64,000 nt of DNA, taken from the NCBI RefSeq assembly GCF_006716185.1, contig NZ_VFOP01000001.1, positions 1,612,001 to 1,676,000 of the forward strand. Reading direction: 5' to 3'. Made by a program: the position numbers and the translations under genes. Below the pieces are notes generated by a model that saw only the letters and a program-made list of their open reading frames with translations, was not told the DNA's origin and did not search any database. Position 1 is the stretch's first letter, and the number at the start of each line of letters is the position of its first letter. Of this stretch, positions 63,489 through 64,000 are shown piece by piece. The stretch is from Ornithinicoccus hortensis. Lineage in GTDB: Bacteria; Actinomycetota; Actinomycetes; Actinomycetales; Dermatophilaceae.

Positions 63489-64000
63489 TCACCCGAACAG
63501 CTCGCGCAGTTCCTCCGCCCGGGCCAGGGCGGCCTCCTCGCCGGCCGAGATGGCCGACTTGGCCCGGTGGAAGTCGGCGATCTCCACGCCGTCGATGTGC
63601 GGGTCCAGCACCAGGTCCGGCTTGTAGAAGGAGAGCCGGGCCATGGTCAGCTGGGCCTGCATGATGTCGGCCGCCCGCAACAGCTCCCGCAGGGCGCCCA
63701 GGCGGTACTTGCGCCGCGGGGCACCGGCGTCCTGCTCCGGGTGGTCCAGCTCGGCCAGCGGGGTGGCGTTGACCGCCAGGACGCGGTCGGCACCCAGCAG
63801 GAGCGCGCCGTCGACCGGGATCTGGTTGAGCAGCCCGCCGTCGACCAGCCGGGCCCGGCCGATCGCCACCGGCTCGATCGCGCCGGGGTAGGCGGTCGTG
63901 GCGCGCAGCGCCTGGATCAGGTCGCCCTGCTGGCTGTAGTGGATCCGACCGTCGGTGATGTCGGTCGCGGTGAGCACCAGCCGGAGGTCCAGCTCCTCGA
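63489..64000 (-). CDS. Patatin-like phospholipase, C-terminal part (cut by window edge)
   Basis: The reading frame enters from the right edge and stops at 63489. It contains LVLTATDITDG and LIQALRATTAYPGAIEP, and the catalytic-Asp motif VDGGLLNQIPV, typical of patatin/RssA-type proteins. The Ser (GxSxG) lies outside the window. The C-terminal 90 residues are helical and charged. Confidence 0.8.
   Translation of the reverse strand, partial: EELDLRLVLTATDITDGRIHYSQQGDLIQALRATTAYPGAIEPVAIGRARLVDGGLLNQIPVDGALLLGADRVLAVNATPLAELDHPEQDAGAPRRKYRLGALRELLRAADIMQAQLTMARLSFYKPDLVLDPHIDGVEIADFHRAKSAISAGEEAALARAEELRELFG

Overview
The window is a high-GC (about 70% or more), densely coded chromosomal segment of an actinobacterium. 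The DUF222/HNH gene, coenzyme-B12-dependent NrdJ with NrdR, leaderless-looking starts, chained ATGA/GTGA overlaps and a BTAD/NB-ARC regulator point to Actinomycetota. The Intrasporangiaceae/Ornithinimicrobium/Serinicoccus part of Micrococcales is my best guess, as inference only. I saw no rRNA, tRNA, CRISPR array, IS element or replication origin.

Layout. 1-9 kb: a cut-off lipoprotein, an APC permease with a universal stress protein, a RecQ helicase with a C-terminal phosphoribosyltransferase domain, a block of inverted 33-bp repeats, an AraC regulator with a VOC protein, and a membrane hydrolase. 8.9-10 kb: a deletion scar joining an AtuA-like fragment to a headless LysR gene. 10-18 kb: a five-gene overlapping operon (SRPBCC, SDR, cyclopropane/UfaA-type methyltransferase, DUF1365, FAD amine oxidase) divergent from a CarH/LitR-type B12 photoreceptor, followed by a fasciclin lipoprotein and a damaged sulfite-oxidase-like gene. 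18-31 kb: ordinary metabolic, membrane and secreted-protein genes. 31-35 kb: FMN riboswitch and ribD-ribE-ribBA-ribH. 36-40 kb: nrdR and nrdJ. 40-42 kb: a lower-GC insert with an SRA/YDG-HNH modification-dependent endonuclease. 42-47 kb: RraA-like protein, alcohol dehydrogenase, a protein with the LQxxAGNxAV effector-type N-terminus, and an amidase. 47.5-58 kb: two divergent paralogous M14 carboxypeptidases around a ketoacyl-synthase fusion, a NERD helicase and a frameshifted YihY gene. 58-64 kb: an AfsR/BTAD-type regulator beside three genes for exported proteins, two of whose promoters carry CGCTTAA heptamers repeated at 11 bp, then a patatin-like gene cut by the edge.

Two candidate regulatory systems stand out. 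(1) The CarH-like gene and the lipid-modifying operon share a 125-bp divergent promoter with 11-bp direct repeats and a 15-bp palindrome. The gene set resembles the mycobacterial sigK/ufaA1 locus, but no sigma factor or anti-sigma factor is present and a light/B12 sensor sits in that place. (2) The BTAD regulator lies next to promoters carrying SARP-like heptamer repeats, which suggests a small local regulon of exported proteins. Gene decay is also visible: LysR/AtuA, the Mo-oxidoreductase N-terminus, YihY, and a duplicated-domain lipoprotein each carry a lesion or apparent frameshift.
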